Below, piece by piece: positions 1 through 9,051 of a DNA stretch of 64,000 bases. Source of the DNA: an uncultured Bacteroidales bacterium (lineage in GTDB: Bacteria > Bacteroidota > Bacteroidia > Bacteroidales > Bacteroidaceae); the NCBI GenBank assembly GCA_902778625.1, contig CACYYM010000030.1:35651-99650 (forward strand). Reading direction: 5' to 3'. A program made the translations under genes and the position numbers. Numbering within the stretch: the first letter of the stretch is position 1; each line of letters starts with the position of its first letter. The notes under the pieces were generated by a model, which was given only the letters and a program-made list of their open reading frames with translations, had not been told where the DNA came from and did no database searches.

Positions 1-1447
1 TGGCCAATACGGCTTCCGAGCTGCAATAGTTGGGGTACATCTTCTCCCATCCTCGCGGCATCGTGCAGCCGTGGAAGATGACCTGAATGCCGAAGTCGTT
101 AGCGTCGGAGAGGATGGCTTCATAGAGTCGCATGGTCTCTTGCTTGTCGCCTCCGAAGAAGTCCACCTTGATGCCAGCCACACCACCATCGCGTAGCCAC
201 TTCATCTCCTTCTTGCGGACGACAGGGTTGTGCATGCACTGGCGGGCACTTTGTGGGGCGTTGTTCCATCCGCCATTACTGTTGTACCACACCCATGGCC
301 GTACACCTTTCTCCTTGCAGTAAGCAAAGAGCTTCTCCATGCCTGTTCGACCGATATTCTCGTACCATCCGCCATCGATGAGGCAGCCTTCCCAACCGAG
401 GCTGGCAGCCAGGTCGATGTACTTCACCTGGTCGTCGTAGTTGATGCTCGCGTCTTGCCAGATAATCCACGACCAAGTGTTGCGCGAGCCCTTATAGTCA
501 ATGCTTGGCTCATAGAGCTGCTCCACGACGTCCCACGTGATGGTGGTCTCCACGATGGGCTTCAATGTTGGGCCGAAGGTAATGGTGCGATAGGGCGTCC
601 ATTGTGTCATCCAGTCGTAGGGAGAGATGTTGCAGTCGGCCAGTCCCAACTGAGCGCCCGTGCTGCCGAAGCCATTGTTTTCTCCCTCCATGGGGAAGGC
701 GATGGTGAAGAGGCCGTCGGGTGTGGCATCGCTGAGATGGCTTCCACAATAGTTACTACTAACGCCTGTCTCGCTTATCAGGAGCCAGCCCTTGTCGCCT
801 TCATGAAAGAGGCAAGGGAAGGTCCAGCCGTGTCCGTACTGACTGCGCTTCGTGATGGGTTCGTCCCAGATGTATCCTTCTTCGTAACTTGGCTTGGTTT
901 GCATCCATCCCACCATCGGGTCGCTCTGCGGACAGATGAAGGCCGTGGCATCGGTAGGCAAACGGAAGCCCGAAGCCTCGCCTGTCACAACGATTGCCGA
1001 GGTTTGGCTTCCTTGTCCTTGCACAATGCGGTAACTGTAAGCGATGTTATTGTTGAAGACTCGGAATCCGACCATCATCATCAGTTTTCGCTTTTTTGCT
1101 TCGGGATTGGTGAGCATGAGGACGAGACCATTCTCTTCGGAACTTATCTCACTTTGCTTGCCTTGTCGCAAGTGATACTGCTGCTTATGCGTTCCTCCTT
1201 CAGGTTGTACCTCTTGAATGAAAGTGAGGTCTTTGCTCAGGTCGCCCACATTGGTGTAGAGGCCGAGGGGCGAGTCGAGGAGCATCGGCACATCAAGTGT
1301 GTCTGGAACGGCTCCCTTTTTCTTCGCTTTAACGAGTTGGCGATAGCCGGCAGAATAGGTGAGTCGACCGTCTTCGAGTTTCACATCGAGATAGGTAAGA
1401 CCGTCAGGTGACAGAATTCTCTCTTTCTTAAGGTTTCGTTTTAACAT
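1..1447 (-). CDS. GH97 family glycoside hydrolase, C-terminus outside window
   Basis: About 482 residues are visible in one open minus-strand frame. The N-terminal part has the GH97 beta-sandwich look (ILSPDG, then a DSPLGLYTN stretch) and is followed by the barrel with TWSWIIWQDA, GWEGCLIDGGWY, GIKVDFFGGDKQETM and IFHGCTMPRGWEKMYPN. GH97 enzymes cleave alpha-glucosides or alpha-galactosides in Bacteroidetes. Asp-429 in KVDFF aligns by eye with the nucleophile of retaining GH97 members rather than the Glu base of SusB-type inverting ones; this is inference. The ATG at 1447 lies 4 bp after the stop of the acyl ligase, and no signal peptide precedes the domain, which is unusual for GH97. It is probably the last gene of the cluster operon or was joined to it by a deletion. 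Confidence 0.88.
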   Translation of the reverse strand, partial: MLKRNLKKERILSPDGLTYLDVKLEDGRLTYSAGYRQLVKAKKKGAVPDTLDVPMLLDSPLGLYTNVGDLSKDLTFIQEVQPEGGTHKQQYHLRQGKQSEISSEENGLVLMLTNPEAKKRKLMMMVGFRVFNNNIAYSYRIVQGQGSQTSAIVVTGEASGFRLPTDATAFICPQSDPMVGWMQTKPSYEEGYIWDEPITKRSQYGHGWTFPCLFHEGDKGWLLISETGVSSNYCGSHLSDATPDGLFTIAFPMEGENNGFGSTGAQLGLADCNISPYDWMTQWTPYRTITFGPTLKPIVETTITWDVVEQLYEPSIDYKGSRNTWSWIIWQDASINYDDQVKYIDLAASLGWEGCLIDGGWYENIGRTGMEKLFAYCKEKGVRPWVWYNSNGGWNNAPQSARQCMHNPVVRKKEMKWLRDGGVAGIKVDFFGGDKQETMRLYEAILSDANDFGIQVIFHGCTMPRGWEKMYPNYCSSEAVLA

Positions 1448-1451
1448 ATTC

Positions 1452-2777
1452 TTAGTTATTTTGGTATGCTTTTCGGTCGAGCTTGCCGTTGTAGGTGCGC
1501 TTGATGTTTTCTACGGCCTCGTAGAGTAGGGGTATCTTGTAGTTTTCGATGTGTCCTCGGAGGAAGTCTGCGATGTCCTTTGGCTTTACCTCCTGACCGG
1601 GTTTGGGTACATAGAGGAGTTTGGGCACTGTGCCGAGCAGGATGTGCTGGGCAGGAATGCAGATGCAGTCGGCAATGGGTTCGAAGTCGCTTACTGCGTC
1701 TTCCACCTCTGTAGGGTTCACCTTGTAGCCGCCCACGTTGATGACATCGCCCTGCCGTCCTTGCAAGCGAAGCATTCCCTGGCTGTTGATAGTACCGATG
1801 TCGGAAGTGTAAATCTCATTGTTTATCAGGACTTGTGCCGTCAGTTCGGGAGCGCCCCAGTAGCCCGACATGATGGTCGCGCCCGAGCAAACCACTCTGC
1901 CGTCCTCGTTGATGCGAACGGAAGAGTGCTTCATCGGCTTGCCCAAGAGTCCGGGTTCACAGCCGTACTTGCTGAACTCGTAGCTGCAGACGATGCCCGT
2001 TTCAGTCGAAGCGTAGGTATTGAACAGGCGGGAAGAGGGAAGCACCTGGCGGAGACGTTCCATGTCGGCTTGCGAGATGGGCGCAGCTCCTGTTTCGATG
2101 AAATCGATTTTCGAGGCGACGGCAGCCAAGTTCTTTGAGGCAACCTGCAGAAGCATCCTGATGCTCGAGGGCACGAGGAATGTCGCAAACTTCTGGTAAG
2201 GCAACTCGAAGACCGAGAAGAACGCATCGAGGTCTTTAAGGCCCTCCATTATATATAATGTAGCGCCATTCATGAGCGTCGGATATATCTTGGAGAGGCT
2301 GCCCAGATGGTTGAGCGGACCGCAGATGATGAAGAGCTGTTCCTGTGAGAACCCCAGCCTGTCGGTGAGGTTTTCGGCATTTGCGTTCCATGCCTCAGCT
2401 GAAAGTATTACGCCTTTCGCCTGACCTGTCGTGCCGGTGGTGTATAGGATGTCGGAGCATTTACAATTTGACGATTTGCCATTTACTTCGTCGCGGATTT
2501 GTTGCTGGCGTTCTTGAGGCATAGATGCTTCGAGAGGCACAGCGATGGCTCCACAGAGATGTACGGCGCAATAGGTCACGACGAAGTGTTCATCCTGCGT
2601 CGTCACGAAGACATACGGCTCGCCCTCACGAAGCCCTTCTGCTTTCAGTCGGCTTGCTTTTTCTTGGATGCTTTGCCAAAGAAGCGAGTAGGAGAGCGTC
2701 CTGCCCTCGCAGATGATTGCCGCTTTGTCCGGCGTCAGGTTTGCATATTGCTCAATATGTCCTTCCAGAGGCATCAT
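1452..2777 (-). CDS. AMP-dependent acyl/aryl-CoA (or acyl-ACP) ligase
   Basis: This is a 441-residue ANL-superfamily adenylating enzyme. The phosphate loop TTGTTGQAKG is at residues 113-122, ETGAAPIS at 228-235, STETG at 257-261, GYWG near 305, NVGGYKVNPTEVED at 347-360 and the C-terminal catalytic lysine in NGKLDRK (Lys-432). It is shorter than typical 500-550-residue ligases, with a compact N-terminal domain. In aryl-polyene clusters the matching ligase (ApeH type) loads the starter acid, and that role is inferred here from the neighbours: ACP and exporter upstream, GH97 downstream. The Met-1/Met-2 choice is open. The 22-bp dyad array 2832-2918 fills the gap to the ACP. Confidence 0.9.
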   Translation of the reverse strand: MMPLEGHIEQYANLTPDKAAIICEGRTLSYSLLWQSIQEKASRLKAEGLREGEPYVFVTTQDEHFVVTYCAVHLCGAIAVPLEASMPQERQQQIRDEVNGKSSNCKCSDILYTTGTTGQAKGVILSAEAWNANAENLTDRLGFSQEQLFIICGPLNHLGSLSKIYPTLMNGATLYIMEGLKDLDAFFSVFELPYQKFATFLVPSSIRMLLQVASKNLAAVASKIDFIETGAAPISQADMERLRQVLPSSRLFNTYASTETGIVCSYEFSKYGCEPGLLGKPMKHSSVRINEDGRVVCSGATIMSGYWGAPELTAQVLINNEIYTSDIGTINSQGMLRLQGRQGDVINVGGYKVNPTEVEDAVSDFEPIADCICIPAQHILLGTVPKLLYVPKPGQEVKPKDIADFLRGHIENYKIPLLYEAVENIKRTYNGKLDRKAYQNN

Positions 2778-2831
2778 TATGTTTTCAATTTAAGCATTGT
2801 CTATTATCTCTTTTGTGATGGTCGGCAATAA

Positions 2832-2918
2832 AACGCCGCAGGCGGAAATTTAAACGCCGCACGCGGGGATTGCCATCGCCGCACGCGGAAATTGCCAACG
2901 CCGCACGCGGCGTTTTAA
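2832..2918. repeat. 22-bp dyad array 1 (4 units, GC-rich core)
   Basis: Units start at 2832, 2853, 2875 and 2897, giving spacings of 21, 22 and 22. Each has a core such as CGCCGCACGCGG whose arms CCGC and GCGG are complementary, plus a linker of the AAATTGCC type. The array occupies the gap between the ACP and ligase genes inside one operon and reaches into the ACP stop codon region. It is the same family as arrays at 13027, 21032, 26932, 33880 and 53050. Confidence 0.85.
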
Positions 2919-3148
2919 CTCCCCGTTTTCCCCCTTAACTTTTCCTCCACCATTTTCGCGATGGAATCGATGGTCTTGAGGTTCTTCGGCGTTGCGTCCT
3001 TTGCCTCGAGCTCGATGCCGTATTCCTCGGAGAGGAGCATCAGGATGGTTGTTACGCCGAGCGAGTCGAGTTCGCTGAACAGGAAGTCCGAGTCGAGATT
3101 GACCATTGGGAGCGCTTTACTTAGCAGCTCAATAATGTGTTCTTTCAT
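2915..3148 (-). CDS. acyl carrier protein
   Basis: A 77-residue ACP. The phosphopantetheine serine is Ser-29 in the motif LDSLGVTTI, and helix I to IV spacing is normal. It ends three bases before the exporter start region (the exporter stop is at 3152), so the two are co-transcribed. It is one of three ACPs in the cluster. Its position between ligase and exporter suggests it carries the starter acid or the finished chain; that is inference. The last codons overlap the edge of the 22-bp dyad array downstream. Confidence 0.93.
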   Translation of the reverse strand: MKEHIIELLSKALPMVNLDSDFLFSELDSLGVTTILMLLSEEYGIELEAKDATPKNLKTIDSIAKMVEEKLRGKTGS

Positions 3149-3151
3149 ATT

Positions 3152-5587
3152 CTATAGCGTTTTAAATCGTTTGGGAAACTTCGTCATCATCCATTTGAAG
3201 AGCAGCGGCGGTATGAGGTAAGCCATCAGCACGACAGAAGACATGCCGATGATGGTGACCTCTGCCAGCGAGTGCAGGGCAGGATGCCGGGCGAAGATGA
3301 GTGTGCCGATGCCGATGAACATTATCAGGGCGGACAGGATAATACTGCGCTTAAAGGAAGCAAGGACGGGCTTCCCATGGACGTACTCTTGGATGCTGCC
3401 CTCGGTCATAAAGATGGTGTAGTCGTCGCCCTGACCGAAGATGAATGTCGCGAGGATGATGTTGACAATGTTGAACTTGATGCCAAGGACAGACATAATG
3501 CCGAGAATCCATATCCAGCTGACTGCCATTGGGATGAAGGAAATGATGGCGAGCTCGATTCGGCGGAAGGAAAGCCAAAGGAAGACAAAGACAATCAGCG
3601 AACATGCCCAGCCGATATAGTTGAAATCGTTAGACAGGGCGTCCGCCACAGACGCGTGAAGCGAGGCGATGTCGAAGGCTTCAGGCAAAACAGCCTTGAC
3701 CTTTTCGGCATCTTCTTTCTTGATTGTCAGCACTTCTGCAACGGTGGCTTTCCCCTTGCTTGCTCGAGAGACGTTCCCCGCAAAAGCTTGAGACGTCAGG
3801 GGCGTGAGGTCGTCGAAGGACTTTGGCGTTTGCTTTGACTGGATGATGTCAGCATAGTCGCTGAAAGCCTCTGCCGAGAAACCGTGCTTTGCTGCTTTCG
3901 CATTCAAATCAGGCAAGAGGTCAGGATGTTTTTCGAGCCATTCGTTCCATCGATTGATGCGTCTTGCTTGCTCCTCTAATGAGGGAAGGAAACGGCTCAC
4001 GCCTTGATGGCTGGCAACCAAACCTGCAGCTGTCAGGGAATCGATGACTGCTTGCTTTGCCTCCGAGGCAGCCAGCGCTTGGTCGAAGTCTGTGCCAGAA
4101 GAGAGGAGATAAAGTGAGACATTGTCTTCCGAACTGTTCCCGTCGAAGAGTTTTTGGAAGTAGCTCATGTCCTCCTTCTGTGTCGCAGTCATGTAGTTGA
4201 TGTTCGACACATCGGAATCAAACTCGACAGAAAGGCTGAAATAGCCAAAGACAAGCGTCAGCACAGCAACCAAAACGACCAGCCATCGCTTCCTGTCAAT
4301 CTGTACGGAGGCAAGGTGAGTAAGGAGGTCGGCATTGTCTGTTGTCTCTCGTTTATTGTCTGTTGTCTTCAAAAAGTGTGGCAAATATACCAGCACGAAG
4401 AGGATCGTTCCTATGAGAAGCATGGAAGCAAAGAGCCCGAGGTCGCACAAGGCAATCGACTTTAGCGGCACAAGTGCAAGGAATGCGCCAACGGTAGTGA
4501 CGTTGCCCACAAGCAGAGGCGTCGTTATCTCGCTTAGAGCCTGACGGATGTCGGGTTGATGCTGGACGTGGCTGGTGAGGTGAAGTGGGTAGTTTACCGC
4601 GATACCAATGATGATGCTCGATATGCCGATGACAATCATCGAGACGCTGTCGTGCACCAAAGCCATACCGCCAAGAGCAAAAAGCCAGCCCCAAAGGACG
4701 GACAAGGCGATAAGCAAGATGTCCTTATACCTGCGGAAAGCGTAAAGCAGCAACGCCAAGATGAGCACCGCAGCCAAGCTAATCGCCAAGATACTATCGC
4801 GCAGAATCTGCTTTGCATTGCCCACAGCGACCTGCGGACCACCAATAACGTGTGCCTTTATCTCTGGGAAGTCTGCCTGCATCGCGTTGATAGAGTTGTC
4901 GAGCAAAGCAATGAGTTGGGCGTTCAGGTCTGTCTCGCTACTTCCGAAAGGCGAGGAAAGCATCACGAGCGCCCTTTTCATGTCGGGCGTGAAGATGAAG
5001 CCGTTGTACATCTCGAAGTGCATTTGCTTCTGAGATTGCTGCATTTCTTGCATTGCGGGGGCAAAGAGCCCGAGCGGGTCGCGACTGATGTTTTCGCTCA
5101 ACAGGCTGCCAGTCGGGAGCATCAGGGCTTCCATGTCATCTTCAAGCTTGTTGTCCATGAAGTCGGGTGACGAAAGGAGAGAGTCCATTCGTCTGTAGTC
5201 GTTTTCAGTGAGAAAGAGCGGCGCGTTCTGATAGACAAAGTCGATTGTCTCGGAGAGACTCTCGAGGTCGAATGTCGCTTGCAGGTCTTGGCACCAGCCG
5301 GCAGTGTCGCTTTCCTCAACGATGCTCACGAAGTGCTCTATCGCTTCTGTCGTCTGTTCCGCATCATCTGAGCTCTCGAAGACGACGAAGAGTCGGTTCA
5401 TGCCCGAGATGTCCTGATAAACAGCCATTCGCTCCCTGTCTGTGTTGCTAAGAGGCAAGAAGTCCTCGATGTCTTCTTTATAGCTGAGACGCACGATGGA
5501 CGCCACCAAAATTAGCGTTATGGCGAGGAGCGATGCCCAACGGGCAAAGGCGTGTCGGCGAAGATAGTCAAATATCTTTAGTATCAT
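3152..5587 (-). CDS. MMPL/RND-type lipid exporter (COG4258-like)
   Basis: An 811-residue inner-membrane transporter with RND topology. TM1 is at about 15-31, then a large periplasmic loop, a five-to-six-helix block at about 255-400, a second periplasmic loop and a second helix block at about 655-800 containing GQGDDYTIF, the conserved GxxxDY-type proton-relay region. Relatives sit in aryl-polyene and flexirubin clusters and are thought to move the lipid product toward the outer membrane, which fits the LolA-like gene in the same operon. The start overlaps the upstream acyltransferase by 20 bp. A 7-bp-period array (4335-4369) encodes the cytoplasmic stretch KTTDNKRETTDN between the two halves. 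Confidence 0.9.
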   Translation of the reverse strand: MILKIFDYLRRHAFARWASLLAITLILVASIVRLSYKEDIEDFLPLSNTDRERMAVYQDISGMNRLFVVFESSDDAEQTTEAIEHFVSIVEESDTAGWCQDLQATFDLESLSETIDFVYQNAPLFLTENDYRRMDSLLSSPDFMDNKLEDDMEALMLPTGSLLSENISRDPLGLFAPAMQEMQQSQKQMHFEMYNGFIFTPDMKRALVMLSSPFGSSETDLNAQLIALLDNSINAMQADFPEIKAHVIGGPQVAVGNAKQILRDSILAISLAAVLILALLLYAFRRYKDILLIALSVLWGWLFALGGMALVHDSVSMIVIGISSIIIGIAVNYPLHLTSHVQHQPDIRQALSEITTPLLVGNVTTVGAFLALVPLKSIALCDLGLFASMLLIGTILFVLVYLPHFLKTTDNKRETTDNADLLTHLASVQIDRKRWLVVLVAVLTLVFGYFSLSVEFDSDVSNINYMTATQKEDMSYFQKLFDGNSSEDNVSLYLLSSGTDFDQALAASEAKQAVIDSLTAAGLVASHQGVSRFLPSLEEQARRINRWNEWLEKHPDLLPDLNAKAAKHGFSAEAFSDYADIIQSKQTPKSFDDLTPLTSQAFAGNVSRASKGKATVAEVLTIKKEDAEKVKAVLPEAFDIASLHASVADALSNDFNYIGWACSLIVFVFLWLSFRRIELAIISFIPMAVSWIWILGIMSVLGIKFNIVNIILATFIFGQGDDYTIFMTEGSIQEYVHGKPVLASFKRSIILSALIMFIGIGTLIFARHPALHSLAEVTIIGMSSVVLMAYLIPPLLFKWMMTKFPKRFKTL
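4335..4369. repeat. heptad array inside exporter CDS
   Basis: Five consecutive 7-bp units of the TTGTCTG/TTGTCTC/TTGTCTT type. On the coding strand they give the hydrophilic interdomain residues TTDNKRETTDN. The length of 35 bp is not a multiple of 21, so gain or loss of one unit would shift the frame. Confidence 0.75.
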
Positions 5588-6725
5588 CTTGTGTCAATCT
5601 TTTGCTTTCAACAGGGTTTGCGTAGATGCCAAGGAAGATGTTCCTCAGCTTGTAGAGTTTGTAGTTGTTCTTGTAGCAGTCGAGTTCATGCAATCGGATC
5701 ACGAAGGCTTCCTTCTCTTCCTGAGTGTATATCTGCCGGTAAGCATTGTCCTCGAACAATAAGTCATGGGCGATGTAGTTGTTTGGGAAGAGCCGATAAG
5801 CCGAGCAGATGCGTTTGTCGAGCAGCTGCGCCACTTGCTTGTGGAACTCGTTGGCTGTTCCGCCAGGCAATGCATGCAGGTCTTTTGCCGTGACAGGCTC
5901 GCAGAATTCGAGATGCACGCGTCCTTTCTGCTGCAATATGCCAGTGAGAATGCTGTTCAGGTCCTCGCCAGGTTGCTTGGTGTAGGGACCTTGAAGGCGC
6001 CTGTACAGCTCGATTGCCTTGAGGACGTCGCACGATTCCCATTCATACGAGATAGCGACCGACACGATGTTCAACTCGGCGAGCGAGGCGACACGGTCAG
6101 TCGTCTGCGACATACCGAACATCTTGATGATGCCTTGGTCCGTGCGGTCTGTGCCATCCTTGGTGCGTCCGTTGCGTTGCGCAATCCAGACGGATTGGTG
6201 TTTCTCCGTGATGGTGGAGCGGATGTACTGTGACAGGAGGAGCGACTCCTTGTAGAATTCTCGTGCACTTCCGCCGGGACGAGTCACCTTGAACATCTTG
6301 TTGCTCTTGCCCACATCGATGACCAGTTGCCCTCGCATCAGGTTTTCTCCGAAGGTTATCTCGCACGTGTCGAAGCCTTCGTCTGTCAATACGTTCTGCA
6401 TCAGCGAGGCGTCGAGCATGATGTCGCGATGGTTGGAGACAAACAGGTAGTTCCTTTTTGGCAAGAGCCGCTCGATGCCCGAATGTGTGAAGCCTGTCGT
6501 GCTCCTTCTGAGAATCTGCTTGTTGGCATGATACATCACGCCAAGCTGGAATTCGCGGACAGTCTTGTAACGCATCATTTCCTGCCGCACTTCCTCTGTC
6601 GGACGGTCAGGAAAGACGTAGGAGGCAAGCCGGGGAAACTCCTTGCTGCAGGCAATCCGCTGCATTGCTGCAGGGATTTCCGCTTCGTTATATGGTCGAA
6701 TGCCTTCGAACTCGTTTGTCGTCAT
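5568..6725 (-). CDS. glycerol-3-phosphate acyltransferase-like protein
   Basis: A 385-residue PlsC-superfamily acyltransferase. The acceptor motif reads SNHRDIMLDAS (His-99, Asp-101, Asp-105), so the spacing is HxD plus a second Asp rather than textbook HX4D; GSAREFYKESLLLSQYI and SVWIAQRNGRTKDG follow as the later blocks. There is no clear transmembrane helix. I chose the ATG at 6725 because it overlaps the esterase stop as ATGA; a start at 6776 would only add residues from inside that gene. The likely role is esterifying the cluster lipid, by inference from context. Confidence 0.82.
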   Translation of the reverse strand: MTTNEFEGIRPYNEAEIPAAMQRIACSKEFPRLASYVFPDRPTEEVRQEMMRYKTVREFQLGVMYHANKQILRRSTTGFTHSGIERLLPKRNYLFVSNHRDIMLDASLMQNVLTDEGFDTCEITFGENLMRGQLVIDVGKSNKMFKVTRPGGSAREFYKESLLLSQYIRSTITEKHQSVWIAQRNGRTKDGTDRTDQGIIKMFGMSQTTDRVASLAELNIVSVAISYEWESCDVLKAIELYRRLQGPYTKQPGEDLNSILTGILQQKGRVHLEFCEPVTAKDLHALPGGTANEFHKQVAQLLDKRICSAYRLFPNNYIAHDLLFEDNAYRQIYTQEEKEAFVIRLHELDCYKNNYKLYKLRNIFLGIYANPVESKRLTQDDTKDI

Positions 6726-7591
6726 AATGCGAGACTTTTTATCCAAGTTAGGAACTCGTTCTTCCAGGCACGACATTCAGCGGTGCCTTTTGTCTCGGAG
6801 GCGCCGAAGCCATGTCCTCCGGTGCGGTATTGTATGTATCGGTGCTCGATGCCTTGAGCCGTGAGGGCAGAGTCGAGAAGCTCCGAATTGTGGTATTTCA
6901 CGACTTTGTCGTCTTTGCAATTGACGAGAAAAACTGGCGGACAGTTCTTCGGGACGTGCTTCTCCAGGGAAAGCAGGTCGCGCATCTTCTTGAGACGCTT
7001 GCCATACTCACCCAGCAGGGCACGCCTGGAACGCTTATGCGTGCAGGGATGCGACATACTCACTGCAGGATAAATGGCTGCCACGAATGCCGGACCAGCC
7101 TCTTCCCACTTGCCCCATGCCCCATGCTCTGCAGAAAGCATTGCCAAGTGTCCGCCTGCCGAGAAGCCCATCACGCCGATACGATGGCGGTCGATGCCAT
7201 ATTCTTCGGCATGTTCGCGCAGATAAACGATGGCTCTTTGCAGGTCGTTGATAGCATCTGGATGTTGATGCCCCCTGAAGAGAAGACGCGAATGCGTGAT
7301 GTACGGCACAATGCCTTGCACACGATATTTCAGCACAAAAGCAGAGATGCCGTTCGCCTGCAGCCATCGTGCCACATCATGTCCTTCAGTTTTCATGTCG
7401 AGCCAGCTGTACGAGCCACCCGGACAGACCACGACCGCCGTGCCTGGTTTGCCTGTATCTGCCGTGTAAGGCGTCAGCTTGACACCCTTCGCACGGGTCT
7501 CCGTGCCGTCCCAAAGGCGCACGGGACTCTGCGCAAAAGCTTGCAGACTACAGCAGATAAGTATTATCGTCAGTCTATAAAACATGATCAT
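6722..7591 (-). CDS. secreted alpha/beta-hydrolase (esterase/lipase)
   Basis: A 289-residue alpha/beta-hydrolase with a signal peptide (MIMFYRLTIILICCSLQAFA, cleavage before QSPV). Triad candidates are Ser-144 in GFSAGGH, Asp-228 in CKDDKV and His-260 in GGHGFG; an oxyanion-type CPGGSY lies near residue 56. It resembles Bacteroidetes acetyl-esterase/BD-FAE-type enzymes often seen with glycan genes. The start at 7591 forms an ATGA overlap with the flavoenzyme stop, so translation is probably coupled. In this operon it may deacylate or trim the exported product, but no substrate can be read from the sequence. Confidence 0.85.
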   Translation of the reverse strand: MIMFYRLTIILICCSLQAFAQSPVRLWDGTETRAKGVKLTPYTADTGKPGTAVVVCPGGSYSWLDMKTEGHDVARWLQANGISAFVLKYRVQGIVPYITHSRLLFRGHQHPDAINDLQRAIVYLREHAEEYGIDRHRIGVMGFSAGGHLAMLSAEHGAWGKWEEAGPAFVAAIYPAVSMSHPCTHKRSRRALLGEYGKRLKKMRDLLSLEKHVPKNCPPVFLVNCKDDKVVKYHNSELLDSALTAQGIEHRYIQYRTGGHGFGASETKGTAECRAWKNEFLTWIKSLAL

Positions 7592-9051
7592 AGCTTGCTG
7601 ATGATATGGTTTCGCCCGAGTATCGCCTCGCAGGTGTTGATTGCCGTGAGCGGTACGCCACAGAATCCGTGCAGGTTTACGCATTGGCCTGTGAGCAGGA
7701 GGTTGGGTATCTTTGTTGCGACGGGCACTTGCGAGAGGACGAGGTTCTTGCAGTCTTTGGCGTAGCCGAACATTGCGCCGTGTTTCGTGCCGTAATAGTC
7801 GCGGATGGTCAACGGGGATGCAGTGTTGATGCCGTCAACATACTCACGGAAATCAGGGTACATTTCTTCCATTCTCGTAAGGAGTAGGTCGGCTCTTTCC
7901 TGTTTCCAATTAGCGTATTCTTTGCCTCGCGGAGGCACATCTTGCCAGTTCATCGGTGCTGCGATAATCATCTTTCTTGCGTACTTGCCTTGCTGAATTT
8001 CCGGTGGCGTCATGTAGAGGAAACCTCTTGGGCACGGCTGGTTGGCTTCTGCGATGTTCCAAATGCCTTCGTAACTCTGCATGTAATAGCCCGTGTGGCT
8101 AAGGTAGGGGAACGACTCGGGCTTGAGTTTCAGGTAGATAAGAAAGGCGGAATAGGTGTTGGGTATGTCTTCGAGACGTGTCTTGTAAGCCTTCGGCAGA
8201 GCTTTTGGGTCGTCGAAGAGGTTGATTAGGCTGCAGGGATGTATGTCCGAGATGTAGTAATCGGCCGTAAAGCACTTGCTGTCTTGAGTCGTAACGCCTG
8301 TAATGTTCCTGCCTTCGGTGTGGATGTGTTGTACCTCATGGCTGGCGAGGACCTCTCCGCCATGTTCTTTGATGAAGTCGCCAAGCGTTTCTGCAAACAA
8401 CTGACTGCCGCCAGCAAAGCGACAAAGGCCGTTGATGTGAAGCACCGAAATAGTGGCGTGAATGTAGGCAGGCGTTGTGCCGGCTCGACCGCCGTACAGC
8501 GGGTTGACGTATGCCACAATGCTTCGCAGCCGCTCATCGCTAATGTACTTGGCAATGAAGGCGTCGGCTGCCATGCTGAACTCCTCGCTATGCGAGAAGA
8601 TGTCACGCGTCGAGGAACGCAGATGAAAGAGGTCCATCTCCTCGACAAGCCTGTACATCGCATCTACATAGCGAACGAGGTTGTCCCGTTCGGAAGGGAA
8701 CTCCTGTGCGAGCGACGCTACGAATTGCTCCTTGCCCGACGCTATCTGATAGTAATGCCTGTCTTCTGCAAAGTAGAGCAGGTCAGCGCAATCAGCAGGC
8801 ACGGCCTGTATGTGTACCTTGTCCCAAATGCCAAGATATCCGAGCAGGCGTCGTATGTTGCCGCCTTCTTGCAGCCCTCCCACTACATGCATGCCGGTGT
8901 CGAAGACTTCGCCAAAGCGTGTGAAGCTCTGCAAGCCACCGCCTATTGCCGCATTCTTCTCGAGAACAGTCACTTTCAGGCCTTCCTTTGCGAGGATTGC
9001 ACCACAGAAAAGACCTCCAAGCCCGCCGCCTATGATGAGTACTTTAGCCAT
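7588..9051 (-). CDS. FAD-dependent CrtI/RetSat-like oxidoreductase 1
   Basis: A 487-residue flavoprotein. The FAD dinucleotide motif GGGLGG is at residues 8-13 followed by VTVLEKNAAIGGGLQSF, then FDTGMHVVGG, and the C-terminal FAD motif LLTGQCVNLHGFCGVPLTAI. This is the phytoene desaturase / carotenoid isomerase / retinol saturase group. There is no carotenoid pathway here (no phytoene synthase in the window), so the substrate is more likely the polyene or acyl chain of the cluster; that is inference. It is a clear paralogue of the next gene upstream, which it overlaps by 8 bp. Confidence 0.88.
   Translation of the reverse strand: MAKVLIIGGGLGGLFCGAILAKEGLKVTVLEKNAAIGGGLQSFTRFGEVFDTGMHVVGGLQEGGNIRRLLGYLGIWDKVHIQAVPADCADLLYFAEDRHYYQIASGKEQFVASLAQEFPSERDNLVRYVDAMYRLVEEMDLFHLRSSTRDIFSHSEEFSMAADAFIAKYISDERLRSIVAYVNPLYGGRAGTTPAYIHATISVLHINGLCRFAGGSQLFAETLGDFIKEHGGEVLASHEVQHIHTEGRNITGVTTQDSKCFTADYYISDIHPCSLINLFDDPKALPKAYKTRLEDIPNTYSAFLIYLKLKPESFPYLSHTGYYMQSYEGIWNIAEANQPCPRGFLYMTPPEIQQGKYARKMIIAAPMNWQDVPPRGKEYANWKQERADLLLTRMEEMYPDFREYVDGINTASPLTIRDYYGTKHGAMFGYAKDCKNLVLSQVPVATKIPNLLLTGQCVNLHGFCGVPLTAINTCEAILGRNHIISKL

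Noticed and set aside
230..1411. 393-codon plus-strand ORF
   Set aside because: It is a shadow of the GH97 gene; the minus-strand frame matches GH97 throughout, the plus-strand translation matches nothing and lacks protein-like composition.
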